Part shown: piece after piece, positions 1 through 6,266 of the stretch
Position numbering within the stretch: position 1 is the stretch's first letter
Layout: every line of letters starts with the position of its first letter
Assembly: GCA_009839635.1 (NCBI GenBank)
Contig: VXPJ01000065.1
Span: 2,739-22,151 of the forward strand
Reading direction: 5' to 3'
Length of the DNA stretch: 19,413 nt
Source of the DNA: Pseudomonadota bacterium
Lineage (GTDB): Bacteria; Pseudomonadota; Gammaproteobacteria; UBA4575
Translations under genes and position numbers: made by a program
Notes under the pieces: model-generated
Told to the model about the DNA's origin: nothing
What the model saw: the letters and a program-made list of their open reading frames with translations, nothing else
Databases searched by the model: none

Positions 1-69
1 GTGTCGCATGTGTCTCTTAGCCGAATAAAAAGCTGGCCTATCCCCGCAAGTCCCAAAGCCGGAGCGTGA
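1..69 (+). CDS. Possible 3' end of a gene cut by the window edge
   Basis: Frame 1 is open from the first base to a TGA at 67-69. The GTG that may start the next small membrane protein lies at 66-68, so the two would overlap as GTGA, a common sign of translational coupling. Only about 22 residues are visible and none form a recognisable motif. The overlap is the sole support; it could be chance. Confidence 0.2.
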   Translation: MSHVSLSRIKSWPIPASPKAGA

Positions 70-167
70 AAAGGTGGGAACTGCTAGAAAAGATACTGGC
101 TTTCTTGATCGTGATCTCAATTATCCTGCTGACCGTGACCGTGAAGATTGATGCACTGATTTGGTGA
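66..167 (+). CDS. Tiny single-pass membrane protein (33 aa)
   Basis: A GTG-started reading frame encodes 33 residues: a short basic start (VKRWELLEK) followed by a continuous hydrophobic segment of about 18 residues, ending in DALIW. GGAG sits at 61-64, too close for an ideal ribosome site, so the start is uncertain. The layout (basic N-terminus, one membrane helix, short tail) resembles the proteins at 323-502 and 18080-18283. I infer loose paralogy, or a shortened copy. No function is recognisable. Confidence 0.4.
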   Translation: MKRWELLEKILAFLIVISIILLTVTVKIDALIW

Positions 168-322
168 GTGCGCCGACAGTGCATGCTGTAAAGGTCTGTA
201 ATTAGGTTAACAATACAATATCTAGACCGTTTGTTGTTAAAGTGCCAGACCAAGACTCGGCACTGCCGACGCAAAGCCAGTATAGCAAAAAGGGGCGGAT
301 ATTTTTTGTAGGAGGACTGTGT

Positions 323-502
323 ATGAAAAAGCCCGCCGCACCAAAATCCAGAAAGGAGTATCTGCGCCGCAGGGAGCGGCGCGCCTTGATCGAGGGCATA
401 CTGATTTTACTGATTAGCGCTTTGTGTGCCCTGCTGGCACTTGCCGTGCTCGTCCTGGGCGCATACTTTGCAGTCAAGGGACTGTGGGCACTGTTTCAGT
501 AA
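323..502 (+). CDS. Small single-pass membrane protein (59 aa)
   Basis: A perfect AGGAGG at 310-315 lies 7 bases before the ATG at 323, which decides this start over the upstream in-frame ATG at 242. The 59-residue product has a strongly basic N-terminus (residues 1-23, rich in Lys and Arg) and one long hydrophobic helix from about residue 26 to 52, ending GLWALFQ. The positive-inside rule places the N-terminus in the cytoplasm. The helix and tail resemble the protein at 18080-18283: both have an LIS motif near the start of the helix and a G-x-YF-x-V-x-G-x2-AL type ending. The family is not one I recognise. The excellent ribosome site makes it likely to be a real gene. Confidence 0.6.
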   Translation: MKKPAAPKSRKEYLRRRERRALIEGILILLISALCALLALAVLVLGAYFAVKGLWALFQ

Positions 503-614
503 AGCGTGTGTTCGTCTGTCACTGGATCACGAGGGCGACAAAAAAAGTTGGATTTAGGAGCAATCAAGCCCGGTCCATTCCCTTTTTGACCCAAGAGGCT
601 GACCGTTCTGGTCT

Positions 615-836
615 CTAGGAATTTTCCTTTCGGTTTCGGGGCAGGGGTTGTAGCCGGTCAATGACGTGCTTGAGGGAATCACGCATTTCAACCATGTCAT
701 CGACGGTGAGCTCGAGCGTGGACACGTGAAAGCCGCACTGCCTGCACCGGTAACGTCGCCACCTGACATAGAGGTGATGTACGCGAGAGTCTATACAGCG
801 CATCCCTTGTCCGGTTTCGCAGTTCGGACAATTCAT
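615..836 (-). CDS. NrdR-like zinc-ribbon protein (73 aa)
   Basis: The product starts MNCPNC and has a second pair CRQCG about 28 residues later, giving a C-x2-C...C-x2-C zinc ribbon. Between them are IDSR and a basic WRRYRC segment, and after them STLE. This order matches the N-terminal zinc ribbon of the repressor NrdR (CPxC, DSR, RRRRxC, CGxRFTTxE). It lacks the ATP-cone domain that NrdR carries after the ribbon: after residue 45 there is only a short helical, basic tail. It could instead be a phage- or plasmid-type zinc-ribbon regulator such as the Ogr/Delta group. No strong ribosome site was seen. It probably binds DNA; its target is unknown. Confidence 0.6.
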   Translation of the reverse strand: MNCPNCETGQGMRCIDSRVHHLYVRWRRYRCRQCGFHVSTLELTVDDMVEMRDSLKHVIDRLQPLPRNRKENS

Positions 837-1306
837 CCGTCAGCGGATATAAAACCGTGGTACGTCATGGGCATGCAAGATACATGATAACCCCATGCAT
901 TTGTATATTTGTCGATATGCAGGCGAATCGATAGCACCCAAGGTAGGACAGGGTACCCTATGCGAAAAAATCAATCCGATGAAAAGCCAAGCGCTGCAGC
1001 ATGCAGTTCTTCTTGGTTTCGGATATGCTGGCAACTGGCGGGCTGCTGACCACACAAGTTGCAATTTCCTGGGTCATGCCGCAGCTTTGGATCGTGTTCG
1101 AGGCAGAGGTGTCGCCTCACAGGCCTGTAACGCGTTGATGGGCTCTCTGCCTCGAAGGAAGGTCCCTTAGTGCCCTTTCCCAAGCGCGGGGACAAGGCGA
1201 GAGCCCACCCTCACAGGATACGGCACCTGGAGCCCTGAGGTGCCGGAAGCGGGCCGATTCCCGCCATAAATCAACTGTCAATAAACGTCATCCCGGGACG
1301 GCAAAC

Positions 1307-1329
1307 AATGATATGCTGACGCTATCATT
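1307..1329. promoter_or_regulatory. Inverted repeat AATGATA-9-TATCATT
   Basis: Two 7-base arms match perfectly as an inverted repeat around a 9-base spacer, 90 bases upstream of the Calx-beta gene. The dyad has the size of a dimeric repressor or activator site. No confident -35/-10 pair was found next to it, so the role is inference. Confidence 0.35.
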
Positions 1330-1337
1330 CGACCGTG

Positions 1338-1357
1338 CTCAATCGACCTCGATTGAG
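1338..1357. promoter_or_regulatory. Near-perfect 20-bp palindrome
   Basis: The arms CTCAATCGA (1338-1346) and TCGATTGAG (1349-1357) are perfectly complementary around a CC centre. The palindrome lies 62 bases upstream of the ATG at 1419, and could be an operator or, in RNA, a tight hairpin in the leader. The perfect 9-bp arms make chance unlikely, but which protein binds, if any, cannot be told. Confidence 0.4.
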
Positions 1358-1370
1358 TACTCTGTGTAAC

Positions 1371-1394
1371 GCTAAGCCCGGAACGGGCCTTAGC
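1371..1394 (+). promoter_or_regulatory. Leader hairpin just before the ribosome site
   Basis: GCTAAGCCC pairs with GGGCCTTAGC (one bulged C) around a GGAAC loop. It ends 9 bases before the AGGAGA ribosome site (1404-1409) of the Calx-beta gene, so it would sit in the 5' leader, where it could modulate translation or mRNA stability. There is no following T-run, so it is not a typical terminator. Confidence 0.35.
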
Positions 1395-1418
1395 AGATAA
1401 CGACAGGAGAAAAGAACC

Positions 1419-1931
1419 ATGGAGAAGCCTCGAATTGCAAAACGGGTTCAGTCCCTGGTGCTGTGCGCCGCAGTCGCCGTTCCAACGATGATCGGCACCA
1501 CCCTTCTGCCGTCGGTGGCGGCGGCATGGTCCGAGACTGTGTGCGAGGGTCAACGGCTGAGTTTCGGGATTTCAAGACCCGGCGCAGACATTTATCGCGG
1601 AACCCTGACCTATAAGTACAAAACTGCAGACGGCTCCGCCGTGGCCGGAAAGGACTATCGCGCGGCCGAGGGCACCGTGAAGTTCAGCGCAAGCGTCGAT
1701 GGCGCGCGCGTCTACGTTGATACGCTCAAGGACGGCGAAAGCGAAAGCACGGAGTCCGTCATACTGGTACTGTATGAGCCGGAAGCTCCCGAATTAGGGG
1801 GGTGGATCACTGTGAATGGCAAACATGTGCGCGTGGAGACTGAACTGCCGGCAACTCGCTCATACACAGGCTATATCCGTGACAGGCAGTCTATCCATCC
1901 CAGGCTCGAGTCGATTGGCGGAGGCTGTTGA
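1419..1931 (+). CDS. Secreted single Calx-beta domain protein (170 aa)
   Basis: AGGAGA at 1404-1409 is 9 bases before the ATG. Residues 1-36 are a Sec signal peptide (basic MEKPRIAKR, hydrophobic core, cleavage near VAAA). Residues of about 40-145 form one Calx-beta domain: YKTADGSAVAGKDY, then a GTVKF strand and a DGESESTES acidic loop, as in Ca2+-binding Calx-beta repeats. Calx-beta domains usually occur as repeats in large adhesins or as exchanger loops, so a free-standing secreted copy is unusual. About 20 residues follow the last strand. It faces the related gene at 2083-2554 tail to tail, with 151 bases between. Probable role: periplasmic or surface-bound calcium-dependent protein; no enzyme motif is present. 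Confidence 0.8.
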   Translation: MEKPRIAKRVQSLVLCAAVAVPTMIGTTLLPSVAAAWSETVCEGQRLSFGISRPGADIYRGTLTYKYKTADGSAVAGKDYRAAEGTVKFSASVDGARVYVDTLKDGESESTESVILVLYEPEAPELGGWITVNGKHVRVETELPATRSYTGYIRDRQSIHPRLESIGGGC

Positions 1932-2082
1932 CGGTATCGGGAATTTAAGCACCACACTGCGGTCCATTCGCCAAGGTCTTCTGTACAGAGCAGTGGCGAA
2001 AGCGCCTTTCGGCTGTCTTTCACCCCTGGTCGAACCCCTGCTACATGCCGGGACCGAGGCGTCGGCAGGCATCCAACGCCGT

Positions 2083-2554
2083 TCATTCGGGGCCGCTGTA
2101 TCTCCTGTTGAGGATCGTCGCGCGCACCGTCTTCGTCACAGGAAGGTCTTTGACAGGGTACGCCGAAGTCCACGCATTGCTTCCACGCAACAGCCCTTGC
2201 GTCTGCATGTCGGAAAGCACGAGCTCGAAATATTGGCGGTCCACGATGTCATCATCATACAGCGTCCGCACCCATACCTCTGCGCTGCGGATGCCGGCAG
2301 GGAACACCACATGGCCCTGCTTCGCCTGGTAGTCCTCCGCGGCCTTGGCACTGCCGTCGCGCGTAGTGTAGGCATAGCGGACAGCGAAATCGTTGGTGCT
2401 CGGCAGGGTGAACTTGAAGACCGCAGTCCCGCCTTCCCATATCTCGATATCCGGCGCCCGGAACGGCTCCGCCGCGACCGGCCAAGCCAGCATCATCAGC
2501 AGCACCAAGGCAGTGATCCCCCCCCCCTGTAAAATTTACCATTTGCCATTTCAT
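2083..2554 (-). CDS. Secreted Calx-beta protein, frame broken by poly(G) (phase OFF)
   Basis: The ATG at 2554-2552 has an AGGAG ribosome site (2567-2563) 8 bases upstream. Nine codons (MKWQMVNFT) lead into a run of ten G. With ten, translation enters a wrong frame and gives an unrelated product of about 99 residues. With nine or twelve it would continue into ITALVLLMMLAWPVAA, a good signal-peptide core with cleavage near VAA-EP, followed by a Calx-beta domain (YAYTTRDGSAKAAEDY, GHVVF, DDDIVDRQYFELVL). Only the frame after the tract has the ordered domain, so the gene reads as intact but switched off. A weak TTG at 2508 could allow low expression with a shortened signal. A homopolymer sequencing error would look the same. 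Confidence 0.75.
2518..2527 (-). repeat. Poly(G)10 tract near the start of the Calx-beta gene
   Basis: Ten C on the given strand (ten G on the coding strand) fall after codon 9 of the gene at 2083-2554, directly ahead of its signal-peptide core. The in-frame length is a multiple of three (9 or 12). Runs of this length are prone to slipped-strand mispairing, the mechanism of known phase-variable surface genes in Neisseria, Campylobacter and others. Confidence 0.8.
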
Positions 2555-2643
2555 GATCGTATCTCCTGGAATAGATTAACCCTTCAGAGCAACTGAAAGC
2601 ATCTTATTTTACGATTGCGCCCGTTGGCAATACCGGTGATACA

Positions 2644-2667
2644 CCCGGGCACGGAGCGAAGCCCGGG
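2644..2667. repeat. Inverted repeat CCCGGGC-10-GCCCGGG
   Basis: Seven-base arms (2644-2650, 2661-2667) pair perfectly around a 10-base loop. The element lies 24 bases beyond the stop of the - strand Calx-beta gene at 2691-3149. The position suits a transcript-end hairpin, but no T-run follows. It may be Rho-assisted, protect the mRNA 3' end, or be a REP-like unit. Confidence 0.35.
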
Positions 2668-2690
2668 AATCGGGAACCATTACGTCGACT

Positions 2691-3149
2691 TCAGCATGCA
2701 GTGACGCAGTTCAGGATCACCCCGACCGCGTGGCGTTTGCTGCCCAGTTTCACGGGGGCAACACCGTCGGACTCGTTCGGGATGGACAGCGATATTTTGA
2801 AGGATTCCGAATCCTCGTCGAACTCGTCATCGGACAGGGTCTGCACAGTAATGGTGTGTTCCGTGTCATCCGGGGCAAAATAAAGCTCCCCGTTCTGACC
2901 AATGAAGTCCTTGCCGCGTGTCGCGTTTTTGGCAGGATCGACATCGCTATGGCCAAACGCATAGTCGACGAGCGCTTCGCCGCTCCCCGTCTTCTTCACG
3001 ATAAACGATATGCTTTGGCCCTCGTTTGCGGAATAGACAAACGAAGTAAAACCGATTTCGGTCACATCCTCTGCGAGTGTCGGCCCAAAAGAGAGGAGCA
3101 TCACCGCTCCAACAATCACCGCTCCAAAATAGCTTCTGAATGGTTTCAT
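2691..3149 (-). CDS. Secreted single Calx-beta domain protein (152 aa)
   Basis: Residues 1-26 form a signal peptide (MKPFRSYFGAVIVGAVMLL, cleavage near TLA-ED). The rest is one Calx-beta domain: FTSFVYSANEGQSISF opens it, GKDFIGQNGELYFAP is the central turn and strand, and a very acidic DDEFDEDSES loop is a good candidate for calcium binding. The product ends with two cysteines (NCVTAC), absent from the sister proteins. GAGGTG lies 8 bases before the ATG. It is on the same strand as, and 136 bases upstream of, the poly(G) gene at 2083-2554. Unlike that gene it has no homopolymer and should be expressed. Confidence 0.8.
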   Translation of the reverse strand: MKPFRSYFGAVIVGAVMLLSFGPTLAEDVTEIGFTSFVYSANEGQSISFIVKKTGSGEALVDYAFGHSDVDPAKNATRGKDFIGQNGELYFAPDDTEHTITVQTLSDDEFDEDSESFKISLSIPNESDGVAPVKLGSKRHAVGVILNCVTAC

Positions 3150-3637
3150 TTCCAGTCACCTCACTTAAAGTTCGTGTTCCGGCTGTTCATCGTCGTTTTT
3201 CCTTTACTCCAGAGTGCGATTGCTCCAAAGCCCAACCGGTGAGGCTGTCCTTGAGCATGACAGGCGGAAACGGTAAAGCCCCGACTTGCCGGGTGCCTGC
3301 CCGCTCTACCCGAATAGAAAGTATGGACTTTTCCAGAGAACGTGTCCACAGTCCGAGGTCCAGCGTGCGCCCCCTGGTCTTCGCCGGCAGTTCGTGCTTG
3401 GGCGACTTGCGCTGGAGTAATGCGCGGCTGACGTTCCGGTCCAACAACGACGCTGCGATTACCGCATCGACCGTGCGCTCCTGGAACGCGTGCGCGGTCT
3501 GGCCTTGGAGCCATCTATGACCGCTGCACCACTTGGAAGGACATATTTGGATTCCAGCCAGGGGTTACCTGCAAGTGTTCTGCATGGCTGGTTCGTCAAA
3601 AAGCACGCATTAATCAGCAAGTGGTTTTTGCATAGGA
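3150..3637. other. Gap between Calx-beta gene and glycosyltransferase; undecided reading frame
   Basis: The - strand frame ending with TGA at 3187-3189 is open for about 125 codons from just inside 3570. It has plausible protein-like stretches (TVDAVIAASLLDRNVSRALL) but no good start or ribosome site; the first ATG, at 3447, cuts it to 86 codons. I recognise no family; it may be a gene remnant. CCAGCCA (3554-3560) and TGGCTGG (3585-3591) form a 7-bp inverted repeat about 50 bases beyond the stop of the glycosyltransferase, a possible transcript-end hairpin without a T-run. Confidence 0.3.
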
Positions 3638-4516
3638 TTACTCGCCAGGGGAAATCTGCTCGCCTGGCAAGCTCCCTCGTATCGCCCCGACAACTTCCCC
3701 CGCATTGGTTGCAGCCCTGATCACGGCTCCAGGGACAAACAGGACGGCCAGCAACAGGTTCAGGATGGCTGCGAGCAGCTTGAATGTAACAACTGCAGGG
3801 GTCCGTATGGAGTCGAAATTTGAGACGTGCATATGCCTGAAATGAAACCCGTGCTTGACCATGCCCTTGCGCTGTGCGCGTTTGAAACGAAACATCGCGC
3901 TCTCGAATCGCTCACTGCCGCCAATTTGCACGATGGCATCCTTGATCTCTCCAACCTCAGCTCCCTTAGCCACGCACTCCACACCAAACTGGACACTTTC
4001 TTCCACGGGCAGATTGACGTTGTAACGCACCCTGCTTTGCCTCAGGAATGCCATCTCGAAAATGACGTTGCTGCCCGGATACAGGAGTTCGTGTTTGGAA
4101 GGCTTACGGTTGTCCGGGTATAGGTTGATACCATGACCGACATTCAATCCTTGGTCTTTGCATCCCTGGTAAAGCCTGCTGATCCAGTTTTCGGCGACGG
4201 GCAGATCATCATCGTCAATCTGAATCAGGTAGTCTGCCCCGATACGGCTTGCAATATCCAGCACGCGGTTGCGTGCACGGGAAATGCCATGCTCAGGTTG
4301 AATCTCCAGTGTAGATGTTACCCCCCCCCTGCGAATTTTAGAGTTAAAGTCGCTGACTGTTTGATGCACTGTAATATGGTTGTCATTTTCAACGAAAATG
4401 AAATGCACTTCTGCTTCCGATGGGATGTCTTGTTTGGCCAGCTTGCCCAGCAATGCGGCAAACTCTACAGGCCTGCGGTGGGTGAGTACTCCAATCGCGA
4501 GGCGGTCACTGGCCAA
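3638..4516 (-). CDS. Family-2 glycosyltransferase with poly(G) tract (phase ON)
   Basis: The N-terminus IGVLTHRRP, the HGISRARNRVLD segment (residues 76-87) and QIDDDD at 99-104 (the DxD-type metal and nucleotide-sugar site) place this in the GT-A, family GT2 group. These enzymes transfer sugars to glycans, lipids or proteins on the cytoplasmic face. A hydrophobic segment at about residues 245-270 probably anchors it to the inner membrane. The 292-residue length is normal for the family. The start is a TTG at 4516 with AGG 8 bases upstream; TAG closes the frame just before. Nine G (4329-4321) encode residues 62-65 (RRGG) in frame, so gain or loss of one G would truncate the enzyme before the DxD site. 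Acceptor and sugar are unknown. Confidence 0.8.
   Translation of the reverse strand: MASDRLAIGVLTHRRPVEFAALLGKLAKQDIPSEAEVHFIFVENDNHITVHQTVSDFNSKIRRGGVTSTLEIQPEHGISRARNRVLDIASRIGADYLIQIDDDDLPVAENWISRLYQGCKDQGLNVGHGINLYPDNRKPSKHELLYPGSNVIFEMAFLRQSRVRYNVNLPVEESVQFGVECVAKGAEVGEIKDAIVQIGGSERFESAMFRFKRAQRKGMVKHGFHFRHMHVSNFDSIRTPAVVTFKLLAAILNLLLAVLFVPGAVIRAATNAGEVVGAIRGSLPGEQISPGE
4321..4329 (-). repeat. Poly(G)9 tract inside the glycosyltransferase
   Basis: Nine C on the given strand lie at codons 62-65 of the glycosyltransferase. The frame is intact at nine, so the present state is ON. A change to 8 or 10 shifts the frame ahead of the catalytic DxD motif. It is the second long poly(G) tract within 2 kb, on the same coding strand. 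Confidence 0.8.
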
Positions 4517-4841
4517 AATGAGAACCTATGGCTGTTGTGTCAGTCCTGTAACTCGGGCAAGGGAGCCCTCGACAGGGACAATTACGCGGAGCCGGAAAAT
4601 CAGTGGCCGGACCGCAGAAAATGTACTTATCCTGGTGTGCATCTTGATTTGTCGCTATCAGGCCCATGCATGCACTTTGCTGTTTTTGCTGTAGTATAAC
4701 AACACCCTTACACCTGAGTGGGGGCTGCTCGAATGGGGCGAACCCAAGCGGATGATGCGACAGAATTTCCAGCACGATGTACCCGGGCAACTGACCCTAC
4801 CGAAAACCGTCAAGGCCATCCGTACAGACGCCGGTATATCC
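4517..4841. other. Divergent intergenic region
   Basis: These 325 bases separate the divergent starts of the glycosyltransferase (-) and the export operon (+), so promoters for both are expected here. Frames on both strands are open but have no protein-like content. A TATAAC at 4695-4700 (+) has no -35 at proper spacing. I see no convincing operator. Confidence 0.4.
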
Positions 4842-6266
4842 ATGCAAAGGAAGGGCGGTTTGGGGAAATTGCACAAAATTGCATCCCTTCTCGCATACCT
4901 CCTGGCTTTGGCGATTTTGCTTGCTCCCATGCCTGGATCGGCACAGTCAGACTCGCCTCCCTCCGACGTGATCGGCCTGACATTGAAAGATGCGGTCAGA
5001 CGTGCATTGGAGTACAACCGGCCACTCATCAATCAGCGCTCCGATCGGAAAGTGCAGAGGTTTTCCCTTGAGGTGTCCGAGGACCGGTGGACTCCCCAGT
5101 TTGCCGTGCGACCTTTTGCCAGTACGGACCGCCAGGACCGCAGGGCTGGGGTCGGTGCAGAGACGAGCCTGCGCATTTTCACCGGTGGCCAGTTTGTGCT
5201 GCGCTGGGATGAAACTCTTTCCGACAAGTCCGCCGATTCCGGATCGCAGACACTCAGCTTTTCCCAGCCGCTGCTGAAGGGGGCCTGGCCCGGCATCGAG
5301 ACGGCATCGTTTCGCCAACAACAAATCCAGGACCGGGTCTACGCCCTCGCCTTGCGCAAGGCGGTGGAAGACCTGATCGTCCAGGTTTCCAGGTCGTACC
5401 GGGCGCTCATCGCGGCGAGACGGCAGGTAGAGATCGCAGAGACTGCCCTGCGCCGTGCCGAGGAGCAACTGCAGGCGACCCGGTCCCTGATTCGTGCCGG
5501 GCGCGTAGCGCAACGGGAGACCGTGCGTTCCGAAACCACGCTTGCCAACCGCGAACTGGCACTGACCCAGGCACGCAACCGCCTGGACAGTGCAAACTTC
5601 GACCTGATCGGTATTCTCGAACTGGACAGCACGGTCCTGGTGCGCCCACTGGACGAGCTGAAAATCCAGTACCGGCCAGATGGGCTGAACCCTGCACTTG
5701 AGGAGGTGTTGCGTCTACGCCCCGATTTCCTTCAGGCCAGGCTGCAGGTCGAGACCGCCAAGATCGCCCTGGAGGTGGCACGCAACGATTTGCTGCCGGA
5801 TCTGTCACTGGGGCTCGAGTGGAACCGCAACGATACCGGGCGAACGGACACCCAGGTGCGGGTCGATGCCAACTTTCCCTTGACTGACCGGGTGGACGAT
5901 CTCGGCCATGTGAGAGCGAAAAACGACTTGCGCCGGGCCGAGAGGAACCTGGCCGAGCTGCGTGAGTCGATCGGCATCGAGGTGCGCCAGACGGTGAATG
6001 ACGTCGAGGTTGGGCTTCGGCTGACTGAACTGGCCCGCAGGGCGCGTGAACTTGCCGCAGAGAACCTGGCGGTGGAGAGGAAGAAATTCAGCCAGGGGCT
6101 GGCCTCTTCCTTCGAGGTGGCGGCCGCTGAAGACGACCTGGTCCAGACGGAGCAGTCCGAGGTCACCACGATCATCGGCTACCTGGATGCGCTGACGCGG
6201 CTGGACCAGGTTTCGGGCAGGATGCTGGATCTCTGGAATATCCGCATCGAGGAGGTCTCGCGGTGA
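4842..6266 (+). CDS. TolC-family outer-membrane export channel
   Basis: The product has a signal peptide (core LLAYLLALAILLA, cleavage near GSAQ-SD) and then the two repeats of the outer-membrane efflux (OEP) domain: LTLKDAVRRALEYN opens the first, LNPALEEVLRLRPDF opens the second, with long heptad-like helices rich in Arg, Glu and Ala between them. At 474 residues from the ATG at 4842 it has the usual TolC-family length. TTG at 4860 has a better ribosome site (AAGGAAGG) and may be the true start; the ATG at 4752 adds an implausible leader. It forms the trimeric channel-tunnel through the outer membrane for the transporter encoded downstream. Its TGA overlaps the GTG of the next gene. Confidence 0.88.
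   Translation: MQRKGGLGKLHKIASLLAYLLALAILLAPMPGSAQSDSPPSDVIGLTLKDAVRRALEYNRPLINQRSDRKVQRFSLEVSEDRWTPQFAVRPFASTDRQDRRAGVGAETSLRIFTGGQFVLRWDETLSDKSADSGSQTLSFSQPLLKGAWPGIETASFRQQQIQDRVYALALRKAVEDLIVQVSRSYRALIAARRQVEIAETALRRAEEQLQATRSLIRAGRVAQRETVRSETTLANRELALTQARNRLDSANFDLIGILELDSTVLVRPLDELKIQYRPDGLNPALEEVLRLRPDFLQARLQVETAKIALEVARNDLLPDLSLGLEWNRNDTGRTDTQVRVDANFPLTDRVDDLGHVRAKNDLRRAERNLAELRESIGIEVRQTVNDVEVGLRLTELARRARELAAENLAVERKKFSQGLASSFEVAAAEDDLVQTEQSEVTTIIGYLDALTRLDQVSGRMLDLWNIRIEEVSR

Larger units (their letters stand above)
837..1418. other. Long intergenic stretch with many inverted repeats
   Basis: No convincing gene lies here. A 45-codon frame at 1001-1138 (+) has membrane-like composition (MQFFLVSDMLATGG at its start) but no ribosome site, and a stop lies six codons upstream, so I leave it unannotated. 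From 1221 onward the sequence holds five inverted repeats in 175 bases: 1221-1228 with 1238-1245 (8 bp, 9-base loop), GCGGG 1249-1253 with CCCGC 1260-1264, 1307-1313 with 1323-1329, 1338-1346 with 1349-1357, and 1371-1379 with 1385-1394. The last three are described separately as possible control sites of the following gene. Confidence 0.5.

Noticed and set aside
2255..2554. Open frame of 99 codons starting at the well-placed ATG ahead of the poly(G) run
   Set aside because: After the G run it is only the shifted frame of the Calx-beta gene, rich in Gly, Arg and Cys with no domain; it is the expected OFF-state product.
4133..4699. 188-codon + strand frame opposite the glycosyltransferase
   Set aside because: The - strand frame carries clear GT2 motifs; this one has none.
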